Origin: Balneolaceae bacterium
GTDB taxonomy: Bacteria; Bacteroidota; Rhodothermia; Balneolales; Balneolaceae
NCBI GenBank assembly: GCA_006969905.1
Contig: CP030887.1
Span: 2,654,730 to 2,718,729 of the forward strand
Length of the DNA: 64,000 nt
Direction: 5' to 3'
The position numbers and the translations under genes were made by a program. This document shows positions 45,101-51,736 of this stretch, piece by piece (the first letter of the stretch is position 1; each line of letters opens with the position of its first letter). The notes under the pieces are model-generated. The model did no database searches. It was not told where the DNA came from and saw only the letters and a program-made list of their open reading frames with translations.

Positions 45101-45989
45101 AAGGGGTGTGAAAGGATCTGCATTTGGTGAATACTATTCGGATAACTTTGATAACACCAGCGCCCGTGGGGGTATTTCGGTTCAAATTGGTAACCGAAGA
45201 GACCAGACCCATACATTCAGGCTTGAAGATATTTACGCCTCCAGTGCAATAAACAACCAGGTGCCTTCTTCAAATTATGCGGGCCTGGGCTATGAATTTG
45301 AAGATCGCACGTTGGACTATAAATGGATTTTTAAAGCGGGAGGAGGGATTTTTGCAGGAACAGATGGTATAATCGGGGAGCTGTCCACTACTCTTTCGTA
45401 CAGTTATGATTCGACGTTTGCTTCAGGGGAACTTTCCCTTGAGCCTATACTTACTCAGGCAGGTATCGATCAAAATATATACAAATCACAATTATCAATA
45501 TATCGCGAAGACTTTTGGGCTAAAGATTTACTCCTCACCACTTTTTCTGGAGGAGCAAAGTATTACACAAACAGTGTTTTTGAGTATGACGCGACAGGGC
45601 GTGTATACTTTCAACCCCGTAATAATGAATTCCGGGTTCGTGCTATCAGTGAGCTTTTTTATGCGGATGCTTCTGAAACATTTCAATCAGGTATTCCCTT
45701 CTTTACCCCCGAAAATCTATTCGTAAAAGGGCTTGGGATTGACTTCAGGTACAGAGAACCAAATGACTTCAGCTATTTTACGTTAGCGGAACTGGAAATA
45801 ATGGGTAAGCATGAAACAACGGACGGTTTTTTTGTGACGGGCAGGGCATCGCTGGAAAAAAAGCTGAAAAGCTTCTGGGAGTTCAAAATCGGTACGGAAA
45901 TATCTACTAGTGAAGTATACAGGTCAAACCGGGTATTTTTTACTATTTCACATATATTCAACCGCAGAATTTTACAGAAACAAGATTAG
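42093..45989 (+). CDS. PelA-like deacetylase fused to TPR and outer-membrane barrel (PelB-like) lipoprotein
   Basis: A 1298-residue exported lipoprotein (Cys24 in AISC). Residues about 45-245 form an alpha/beta (glutamine-amidotransferase-like) domain. Residues about 250-490 are a DUF2194/PelA-type polysaccharide deacetylase: D255-D256 in LDDFPAP, H353 and H357 in HGYNH, YVPPTNY, and H476 with HPDD (479-482), the metal and catalytic residues of PelA deacetylases. Residues about 680-1010 are TPR-like. The last approximately 280 residues alternate polar and aromatic strands like an outer-membrane barrel, as in PelB. PelA and PelB are separate in Pseudomonas; here deacetylase, TPR and barrel are one chain. 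It overlaps the upstream gene by 29 bp. Confidence 0.85.
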   Translation: MAVLPACLNRVLYVLLLSFLAISCREKKEVFENEETFLEQEPLVLLIKNRNDVYADEVSEQVIKALDYSKFPYQTYDSGIISGGFNIPKSVRVVVNTSYLISDSNQDDIDKLVEFTARGGHLVFVGPVAYDEFEYLQGFKYDTDFIMGASKIGYRMVGKAFPNQTDSKLIFGFSDAHDGYSLDNFRDDVKVYVTAANDTTYPIVISNKVGLGEVITINSTTLEEKDHRGLIFSTIVKGLQGIPYSVANVSTIFLDDFPAPLYNEKIEPIASEYNVEQAEFVVDIWWPDMKALADSFDMDYSAMTAFNYNANVVPPFDFREWESGKLIKNGREVEASIYVAQDVASTRHEMAFHGYNHFSLWLEDWDNINFMAASLQSSRKRWRIDDLGKLPVSYVPPTNYIDSTGIQALTKGLPSIKILSSLYLGDTEDGGNREFDIDPYSERLFNYPRISSGFTMSDETIFNQHGMQIVTGIWNHFIHPDDVFQISQRAEDSFKSRNPLGLGWKTSEDRNYGLYQVFVQRLDYTLSHYPLTRFVSAKEGAAIAQDWVNKWARYELEENLYTVKTKYASNYERKNPKPENNQWFLYVAESEVDSVFSHLSNQVNRIEKSNYWDGVLVQFHTFRDSISIPNFTPGFDTNEETVDAIVAQVFEEYRNYQTPPEDEFFAEDRPDTRYQDALRQYLANPSSFEVQEQLIELAIEFQEVPRAISILENRILRTPDWREADQEKLIRYYGWENVPDQAIEYLEKLWLRYGNERVITFKDSTQANLDVYSPDFAQRWYEREVMLQPDNEALVLEYLRSVENAEYWPEIKKELLRLIGNNPGSDSLYVYTLQRSFFYDSLRASIKLLEEFPEYSHTQITPLAANIANVYGYEFKEYDKALYWAEKALDFSIQAKLDWMAQKKDFDAFYTTAKKHLGSTPQDDSIRVFSGTILFYQGYKEKGYEIMYPLFQKDKTGTTDAHKLKNTEISFMSLEDRLDLYSRYPEFFNDKEQKRLAQNYRSERGVKGSAFGEYYSDNFDNTSARGGISVQIGNRRDQTHTFRLEDIYASSAINNQVPSSNYAGLGYEFEDRTLDYKWIFKAGGGIFAGTDGIIGELSTTLSYSYDSTFASGELSLEPILTQAGIDQNIYKSQLSIYREDFWAKDLLLTTFSGGAKYYTNSVFEYDATGRVYFQPRNNEFRVRAISELFYADASETFQSGIPFFTPENLFVKGLGIDFRYREPNDFSYFTLAELEIMGKHETTDGFFVTGRASLEKKLKSFWEFKIGTEISTSEVYRSNRVFFTISHIFNRRILQKQD

Positions 45990-46010
45990 TAGTATTTCGT
46001 AGCTTACTGC

Positions 46011-46331
46011 ATGAAAAAAATTCGTCCTCATATTGAATGGATGGCTTTCTTTTTTGGATTGATCCTGATGGCCACCTTGAATCCTTACATTGAAGGGACC
46101 AGTTTTTGTATATATGAGCTTGCAGGCATTACTTTTTGTCCCGGAGATGGCCTGGGGCACTCTATTGCCTTTTTGTTTAGAGGAGAGTTTTCTGAGGCAA
46201 TGGAGGCGAATCTTTTCGGGCCATTGGCCGTACTTGTTTTGAGTTTAAGAATATTGAGTATTTGGAAGAGAATGATTGTTGATAAAAATAAAACTAACAC
46301 TATCGGAGTAGAAGATGGCAAAAGTTATTGA
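46011..46331 (+). CDS. DUF2752 membrane protein
   Basis: A 106-residue DUF2752 protein. It has an N-terminal hydrophobic segment, a conserved cysteine pair in CIYELAGITFCPGDGLGHS, and a second membrane helix around residues 65-90. The family is usually found beside TM2-domain genes, as here. Its role is unknown. It begins 21 bp after the large fused lipoprotein gene and overlaps the TM2 gene by 17 bp, so it belongs to the operon physically, though not obviously to polysaccharide synthesis. Confidence 0.85.
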   Translation: MKKIRPHIEWMAFFFGLILMATLNPYIEGTSFCIYELAGITFCPGDGLGHSIAFLFRGEFSEAMEANLFGPLAVLVLSLRILSIWKRMIVDKNKTNTIGVEDGKSY

Positions 46332-46656
46332 TCACGTACCTGCAGCAGAAGGGGATGAAGCTCTTTATCTGAACAAGTTGTTTTCAGATTTAAGCGATGA
46401 AGATGCCGGCAAGTTTGCTAATATTTATAATGCCAGAAGAAAAGACCCTCAAATTATACTTATAACCTGCTTGATTGGCTTCCTGGGAATTGCCGGAGTT
46501 CACAGGTTCTTATTAAATCAGGTGGGCATGGGAATCCTTTATTTGTTCACTGGAGGGCTTTGTATAATTGGTATCATTGTAGATTTAATTAACTACAAAG
46601 ACTTAACCTTCCAGTACAATAGGCAGGTAGCTCAGGAGATTAAAAATTTTCTTTAA
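46315..46656 (+). CDS. TM2 domain-containing protein
   Basis: A 113-residue protein. The N-terminal approximately 45 residues are soluble and helical. The TM2 domain follows: an IILITCLIGFLGIAGVHRF segment with the conserved GxxGxHRFxL-type core, then GMGILYLFTGGLCIIGIIVDL. TM2 proteins have unknown bacterial roles. It overlaps the DUF2752 gene by 17 bp and is the last gene of the operon, followed by a terminator. Confidence 0.9.
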   Translation: MAKVIDHVPAAEGDEALYLNKLFSDLSDEDAGKFANIYNARRKDPQIILITCLIGFLGIAGVHRFLLNQVGMGILYLFTGGLCIIGIIVDLINYKDLTFQYNRQVAQEIKNFL

Positions 46657-46667
46657 TGACTAAACCA

Positions 46668-46689
46668 AAGAGGCACAAAAGTGCCTCTT
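46668..46689. terminator. bidirectional hairpin terminator between TM2 and DUF5777 genes
   Basis: A perfect 9-bp stem (AAGAGGCAC / GTGCCTCTT) with an AAAA loop lies between the two convergent stops, 12 bp after the TM2 gene. T-rich tracts are weak on both sides, but its location ends the Pel-like operon. Confidence 0.75.
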
Positions 46690-46690
46690 A

Positions 46691-47554
46691 CTATTTCAGC
46701 AGCCCGAATACCCGGTTAATGTTGAAACCCAACCGGAAGTCTCCGGCAAAAAAGTCTATCTCATTTTGAGCAAGTAAGTGCTGTTCTGTAAACATTCTTC
46801 CCGACATAAGGAACATCTGGAATACATGGCCTCCGGTTTCAATTTCATAACCAATTGCCGCGTGATTAATAACATCATCATTTTGGTTGATCAGGGCCGG
46901 GAGGTATTCAAAAGTGATCGATTTACGTTCATCCAGCTTTATACGTCCGCCCAAACCTATACCAACCGTGGTGTTATTCAGTTTTTCATTTACACCCGGA
47001 AAGACAGTATTAAAATGAGCTACCATTGGAGTGACCTGTAAACTGAATTTATCCTCGAATTTTCTTGCCACCATTAGAGCCCCCAGATAATTTAACCGCT
47101 CAATAAAAGAAAGGTCGTAAGCTTTTTCAGTAGTGATTCCCATATTGCCTTTCAGTACAATAGTTACGGGCACTTTACCTGATTCCATCTGTCTCAATAA
47201 TGCATATTTTGCCGTCAAATCCACATTATCCTCAACGCTTGTACGGCCAATTCCAATGCTAAGGTTATCGCTCAGGCCATAGTCAAAAGCTAACCGCACA
47301 TTTGCGCCCTGGTCAATCCCGAAAAAATCATCGATACCGGTAGAAACCTCACCAAAATTATGCATGATCATAAAGTTTAAATCCCCCTTGCCAAGCATGG
47401 TAACAGTTTCTAATCCTGCAATCCGTGAAGTAAGAAATATTTCTTCTACCGGGCGATCGGATACCGCACGTTGGCGTTGCATTTGTGCCATTGTAATCTG
47501 ACTTACCAGCAGCATGACAAGTAAAGGGACAAGCGTAGTTTTTAAAAGTCTCAT
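46691..47554 (-). CDS. DUF5777 outer-membrane beta-barrel protein
   Basis: A 287-residue exported protein (signal about 5-24) of the DUF5777 family, expected to form an outer-membrane barrel. Typical blocks are RPVEEIFLTSRIAGLETV, then GKGDLNFMIMHNFGEVSTG, with repeated strands such as LAFDYGLSDNLSIGIGRTS. It is the last of three co-oriented genes after YceI-like and cytochrome-like genes, gaps 6 and 5 bp. In this phylum these genes often occur together; a link to respiration or redox is suggested but unproven. Confidence 0.88.
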   Translation of the reverse strand: MRLLKTTLVPLLVMLLVSQITMAQMQRQRAVSDRPVEEIFLTSRIAGLETVTMLGKGDLNFMIMHNFGEVSTGIDDFFGIDQGANVRLAFDYGLSDNLSIGIGRTSVEDNVDLTAKYALLRQMESGKVPVTIVLKGNMGITTEKAYDLSFIERLNYLGALMVARKFEDKFSLQVTPMVAHFNTVFPGVNEKLNNTTVGIGLGGRIKLDERKSITFEYLPALINQNDDVINHAAIGYEIETGGHVFQMFLMSGRMFTEQHLLAQNEIDFFAGDFRLGFNINRVFGLLK

Positions 47555-47560
47555 AAGCTT

Positions 47561-48109
47561 TTAGTTTGATTCCTTAGGGGTTAGCAGGGCATTAATGTTT
47601 ATTTCCTGTTCTTCATCCACTTTGATGATAAGGAGCCTGGGAGGCTTAATTGCATAATCTTCAAGATTCAGGATCCATCCGGCTTTAAGTAAAATACCTT
47701 CATCCATCATTTGGAGAGTACCGTCAATCTCAACCTCTTTTTCTTTTCCATGAATCTTAAACACTCCCTCAACTTTGGCAGCTTGTATTTCTGAGGAAGT
47801 GGTATCAAAGTCTGAAACCAGCTTTCCGAAAAATTCACCAAAAGGAAATTTTTTAGTCTCAAGGGTAAGCCGCATATCTTTATCACGCTTACCATTGCCG
47901 GTATCCAGTGTTTCCAAATCCAGGTAAAAATCTACTGTTTTATCTTCCAGGTTTATTAAGCCTACCAATTGATCTGAACTTCCTTCAAAATCATGGAGAG
48001 GTACTTTTGAAAGAAAAACTGCTTTTCCTGATTCTGTTTTATAAATCTGTGCATGTAAACCGAATGAGAAAACAAACAGGATAAATAGAGAGTTTAAAAT
48101 TTGTTTCAT
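47561..48109 (-). CDS. YceI family protein
   Basis: A 182-residue exported protein (signal about 1-21). The YceI lipocalin-like fold is seen in KAVFLSKVPLHDFEGSSDQLVG and DKDMRLTLETKKFPFGEF (the KRDxHL-type block) and FKIHGKEKEVEIDGTLQ. YceI proteins bind isoprenoid quinone-like lipids in a barrel. It lies between a cytochrome-like lipoprotein (5 bp) and DUF5777 (6 bp), so the three are one operon. The ligand is unknown. Confidence 0.85.
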   Translation of the reverse strand: MKQILNSLFILFVFSFGLHAQIYKTESGKAVFLSKVPLHDFEGSSDQLVGLINLEDKTVDFYLDLETLDTGNGKRDKDMRLTLETKKFPFGEFFGKLVSDFDTTSSEIQAAKVEGVFKIHGKEKEVEIDGTLQMMDEGILLKAGWILNLEDYAIKPPRLLIIKVDEEQEININALLTPKESN

Positions 48110-48114
48110 AAGAC

Positions 48115-48495
48115 TTAGTTATCTTCTGCGCCCTGATCTATCCAGGCGCGAATTTTTGCTATTTGATTTTGTGACAACGGACCAGTTGTAGGCATTCTAT
48201 CGTTATGTTGTGGATTAGGCTCTATTTTGTCTACAAGGGGACTTCCATCAGCATTTCCCGGTACAACATGCGGTCCTCCATAATTTGGGCTTGTACTTGC
48301 CATTACAGCCTGGTATGAACTTGAGTTAAAATTGTTCTGTCCGGCACTATGGCAACTATTACAACTATTTGTAAAAATAGGCTGGATTTCGGCTGAATAA
48401 CTTACGTCTTCAGTAATGATTTCCGGTTCAACAGAATTATTGGTACAGCCTGAAATCAAAAGAAGTACGGCTGCGAAAAGAAAGAGGTTTTTCAT
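48115..48495 (-). CDS. small c-type cytochrome lipoprotein
   Basis: A 126-residue lipoprotein (SGC lipobox, Cys17) with one haem-binding CNSCH and a likely axial methionine in DRMPTTGPLS, both typical of the short cytochrome domain found in PSCyt1-like proteins. It ends in a helix with RAWIDQGAE, the usual closing motif. It would transfer electrons in the periplasm. It is the first gene of the cytochrome-YceI-DUF5777 operon. Confidence 0.88.
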   Translation of the reverse strand: MKNLFLFAAVLLLISGCTNNSVEPEIITEDVSYSAEIQPIFTNSCNSCHSAGQNNFNSSSYQAVMASTSPNYGGPHVVPGNADGSPLVDKIEPNPQHNDRMPTTGPLSQNQIAKIRAWIDQGAEDN

Positions 48496-48827
48496 GGTTG
48501 AATAGTTTCTGAATAGAATTTTGGTCCATTGAAATAATACGGTGGCGTTTATTTAAATAGTATTTTAGAAAAGTGTTCAAAAAGTAAACAATAGAAGCGA
48601 AGATCAAAAAACCTTTTGAAGCGGGTAAACATCAGGTATACGATAAAAAAGGAAGGGAATTGCAGGGTATATAACTAAAAAAAGAAACCCGAGCCTTTCA
48701 AAGCCCGGGTTTTTTCTTTAGGGCATTTGGTGCTTATGCAGCATCCAAAAGCTCGATTGCTCTTCGTGAAGGCGACTACGATTGCTTAACTTGTTAGTTT
48801 CATTATCGGTGAAGTATTTTAAAAAAT
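48496..48827. other. unannotated 332-bp intergenic region with unexplained open stretch
   Basis: A divergent gap between the cytochrome operon and mltG. It holds a strong bidirectional terminator (48685-48716). On the minus strand, a frame lacking stops extends 43 codons and ends in TAA at 48720-48718, directly before that terminator, yet contains no ATG, GTG or TTG at its 5' end. No tRNA or tmRNA signature was found. It could be a small RNA, a decayed gene or chance. Confidence 0.4.
48685..48716. terminator. bidirectional rho-independent terminator
   Basis: A 10-bp stem (AAACCCGAGC / GCCCGGGTTT, one mismatch) with an 8-nt loop and T-runs on both strands. No known gene ends here in either direction, which is unusual; it implies an unseen transcript in the gap. 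Confidence 0.8.
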
Positions 48828-48893
48828 GTGATACAAAATGGGTTTCTATTTAAAGGTGTGTATCTTTTGCTAATGATATTGAAAGAATACTTT

Positions 48894-49958
48894 ATGATTG
48901 ATTTGAGGGAATGGGTAATTGCTGCCTTAGTTTTTATAGTCAGCTTTACGTCTGTTTTTGTGTCCAGAGAATCCCGGTTATCTTCTTCCGGTTCTGTTTC
49001 TTCTGCCGATACGGTTTCGCTGTACCTTCATACCAAAACTGACATTGATGAACTCCTGTCAAAGTTAACAGAACAAGGCGTTCACTTGGATGAAAAAGAA
49101 GCTTTATGGGCTGCTAGGCTACTAGGCTGGAGAACTTTCAGAAAAGGACATTATTCTCTTTCAGGTGATTATTCTTACGATCAGCTCTTTACAAAATTTG
49201 CGTTAGGTAACCAGGATCCGGTTTCTGTAACAGTTTTGCCCGGAATAAACCAGTCCAGGTTTTCAAGGAATCTTTCACTTATTATGCATTTTGACAGCTC
49301 AGAGGTAGAAAGTGTTTTTGAAGACTCTGTATTTCTTGCAAAAGCAGGGTTTAATAAAGAAGAACTTTTTGGGAGAATGCTCCCCGAAACCTATAGCATA
49401 TATTGGACCTCATCTCCTGAGGCTGTTGTTACGAGGATTCTTGAGGAATTTGAGCGCAAGGTTACAGATCAATATGCTGAACGGTTAAAAGAAGATAATT
49501 TAACTGTAGATGACATTGTAACGATGGCTTCCATTGTAGAGTGGGAAGCAGCTTTTGAAGAGGAAAAACCAAGAATAAGCGGATTGTACTGGAACAGGTT
49601 AAAAAGAGGAATGCTGCTACAAGCCGATCCAACGGTAAACTATGCTATTGGCGAGCGCAGACGGTTATTGTTTGAGGATTATGCCTTTGAGCATCCTTTT
49701 AATACCTACCTTAATAAAGGATTACCACCTGCACCCATCACTAATCCTAGTTTGAGCAGTATAGAGGCTACCATCAACCCTGAAGAGCATGATTTTTTAT
49801 ATATGGTCGCAAACCCGGAGCGAGGGCATATTTTCACCCGCACGTTTGCTGAACACCAGGTAGAAAGTGAGAAATGGAGACGCTGGTTACGGCAGCAGTA
49901 TAGGATTAAAAGGCAGAGAGAAGCTGCTGAAGCAGCACAGAGTAACAGTAGTAATTAA
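48894..49958 (+). CDS. mltG: endolytic transglycosylase MltG
   Basis: A 354-residue inner-membrane lytic transglycosylase that trims nascent peptidoglycan strands. An N-terminal membrane helix (WVIAALVFIVSF) is followed by a LysM-like region and the YceG domain with MASIVEWEAAFEEEKPRISG (split here as ASIVEWEA, whose Glu is the catalytic one, and RISGLYWNRL), then LQADPTVNYAIG and PFNTYLNKGLPPAPITNPS-type GLPPAPITNP. The start is chosen at the ATG at 48894 because the membrane helix begins there; in-frame GTG (48828) and ATG (48873) alternatives exist. Confidence 0.93.
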   Translation: MIDLREWVIAALVFIVSFTSVFVSRESRLSSSGSVSSADTVSLYLHTKTDIDELLSKLTEQGVHLDEKEALWAARLLGWRTFRKGHYSLSGDYSYDQLFTKFALGNQDPVSVTVLPGINQSRFSRNLSLIMHFDSSEVESVFEDSVFLAKAGFNKEELFGRMLPETYSIYWTSSPEAVVTRILEEFERKVTDQYAERLKEDNLTVDDIVTMASIVEWEAAFEEEKPRISGLYWNRLKRGMLLQADPTVNYAIGERRRLLFEDYAFEHPFNTYLNKGLPPAPITNPSLSSIEATINPEEHDFLYMVANPERGHIFTRTFAEHQVESEKWRRWLRQQYRIKRQREAAEAAQSNSSN

Positions 49959-49970
49959 TGCATTATTTTT

Positions 49971-51686
49971 CTACTTCTCAGCATCCTGAATAATCGAGTT
50001 TATGATGATATTCTGGTTTACATGCTCTCCTGAGAACCTTACCCTTGAAGTAAGGCCCCGGTAATTAGAAAGATTCCTGAGGCCTTCTTTAATATATGCG
50101 GGGTTTTCAACTCGTTCAATCACAGAAAAAAGCATGTTAGCCACATCATAACCTATAAAAGCAAATTGATTTGGTTCAGCCTGGAAGCGTAATCTGAACC
50201 GTGAACTGAAATCCTCTGCCAGTGTACTCTCATAATTTATATCAAAACTCTGAGTATAATAGATAGAAGCTTCAGGAAGTCTTCTCGCGGCTAAATCTGT
50301 ATTTTTCCACTCTTCAGAGCCCAGAAGCACATAATTGCTTCTTGAGGCCTCCAGGTCGGTTAATAGCGCGGAAATAAGTGCGGGGGCTACAGCCCCGGTA
50401 AAAGGTGCATAAATCCCTTTTAAACCTTTTGCGGGTTCCAGTGTATCTGACTGGGAAAAAAAGTTAGTGTATTCAAGAATGGAATAACCGGTACTTTCAA
50501 GGTCTTCAACGAAAAAGTATTTAATAAAAGCGCCCAGTTCTTCGGCTTCATTTCTAAAAGCCCTTGCTGAAGCTTCACCTAATGAATTCTTTTCAGCAAG
50601 TATAGCCAAAGTATCCAGGCCCAAAGTATTTACTGCATACTGAGCCATTCTCTTGCCTCTTACAGAAAAAGTAGGATTAAACTGGAATACATATTTATTG
50701 TCCAGGTTTAAGGCATCTGAGTTGGCAAGAGGAGTGATCATCGGCACTTCGTACTGTTCGGCCAGGCTTGAAAAAACAATAGCGGTCTCAGAAAAAAGAG
50801 GGCCAATTACAGCATCTACGTTGTCTTGCCAAACCAATTGATCAAATAAGTTTTCAGCCTGCTCCTGAAGAGAATTCGTATTCTTATATTTTAGAAATAT
50901 CTTTTTTGACCTGTTCTCTTCGTTAAAACCCTCAACGGCCAGCTGGATACCAAAATAGAGATGCTGGGATATTTCATACTCTTCTTCCTCTATATCAAAT
51001 TCGGGTAAAGCAACACCAATATTATAGGTCATTCCATAGGGGGCTTCAAAGTATTTTGTGGGCACTACCTGTTGCCCATAGGCAATAGAGTCACTTAAGG
51101 CTCTTTCTATCTGTGTTAACCGGGTTGGATTATAGGAAACCACAGATGATTTATATTTATTAAGGATGGTAAGTGCCTGGGAGTAACTGAATTTTCCAAT
51201 AGATGAGGTAAGAAGGTCAAATCGGATGTCGTCATATAAAGTTTCCTGGAACACCTCAAACACCTGTCCTAAACTTAAATAGCTTAGGATCTGGTTGTAC
51301 ATTGATTCAGAACGGGATACAAATACAGAGCCTGAACCAAGTCCTTTTATCTCAAAAAATTCTTCCAGGCTTGAAGTGTAGTCCTTTAACTGGAAATCAT
51401 TCAACGCTTTTGTATAGCGGGCTTCAAGGATTAAAGCATCATTCCCGGTCGTGTTGATCGCATTATTAAGATGATGCCGGGCTTTTAAAAATTCGCCTAA
51501 AGCAAAATAACTTTTACCAGTAAAAAGAATTGCTTCCTGCGAATTCAACTGTTCAAAAATTCTGGCAGCACGTTGATAATCACCTTCCTGGTATAGTTGT
51601 TTGGCTAAGTCTATATTTTGGGAAGAAGCGGACACCCAAAAGAAAAGTGCAATAAGTATTGTGCAAAAACCGGATTTTCTCATCAT
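49971..51686 (-). CDS. TPR plus periplasmic-binding (type I) protein, LpoA-like
   Basis: A 571-residue exported protein (signal about 8-22). Residues about 25-200 are TPR-like helical repeats (LYQEGDYQRAARIFEQLNS). Residues about 215-571 form a type I periplasmic-binding fold (VGIA-type YNIGVALPEFD, DAVIGPLFSETAIVFSSLA, PMITPLANSDALN). This TPR-plus-binding arrangement is that of LpoA-like penicillin-binding-protein activators and also amino-acid ABC binding proteins. mltG is convergent and 12 bp away, supporting a cell-wall role, but the choice between the two is open. Two adjacent ATGs (51686, 51683) are possible starts. Confidence 0.8.
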   Translation of the reverse strand: MMRKSGFCTILIALFFWVSASSQNIDLAKQLYQEGDYQRAARIFEQLNSQEAILFTGKSYFALGEFLKARHHLNNAINTTGNDALILEARYTKALNDFQLKDYTSSLEEFFEIKGLGSGSVFVSRSESMYNQILSYLSLGQVFEVFQETLYDDIRFDLLTSSIGKFSYSQALTILNKYKSSVVSYNPTRLTQIERALSDSIAYGQQVVPTKYFEAPYGMTYNIGVALPEFDIEEEEYEISQHLYFGIQLAVEGFNEENRSKKIFLKYKNTNSLQEQAENLFDQLVWQDNVDAVIGPLFSETAIVFSSLAEQYEVPMITPLANSDALNLDNKYVFQFNPTFSVRGKRMAQYAVNTLGLDTLAILAEKNSLGEASARAFRNEAEELGAFIKYFFVEDLESTGYSILEYTNFFSQSDTLEPAKGLKGIYAPFTGAVAPALISALLTDLEASRSNYVLLGSEEWKNTDLAARRLPEASIYYTQSFDINYESTLAEDFSSRFRLRFQAEPNQFAFIGYDVANMLFSVIERVENPAYIKEGLRNLSNYRGLTSRVRFSGEHVNQNIIINSIIQDAEK

Positions 51687-51700
51687 ATAATTATTTTATG

Positions 51701-51715
51701 TGCAGTATAACTGCA
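51701..51715. repeat. small perfect inverted repeat before the LpoA-like gene
   Basis: TGCAGT and ACTGCA flank an ATA centre in the 50-bp gap between guaA and the LpoA-like gene. No T-run follows, so a terminator is unlikely; a protein-binding site is possible. Confidence 0.35.
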
Positions 51716-51736
51716 ATTGCCCTAAAAAGTTCTGGA

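Noticed and set aside
48717-48800. Possible tmRNA or tRNA-like segment near the terminator in the mltG upstream gap
   Set aside because: A GCACCA string on the minus strand and a GACTAC...GCTTAA string on the plus strand look suggestive, but there is no T-arm, no acceptor pairing and no ALAA-like tag.
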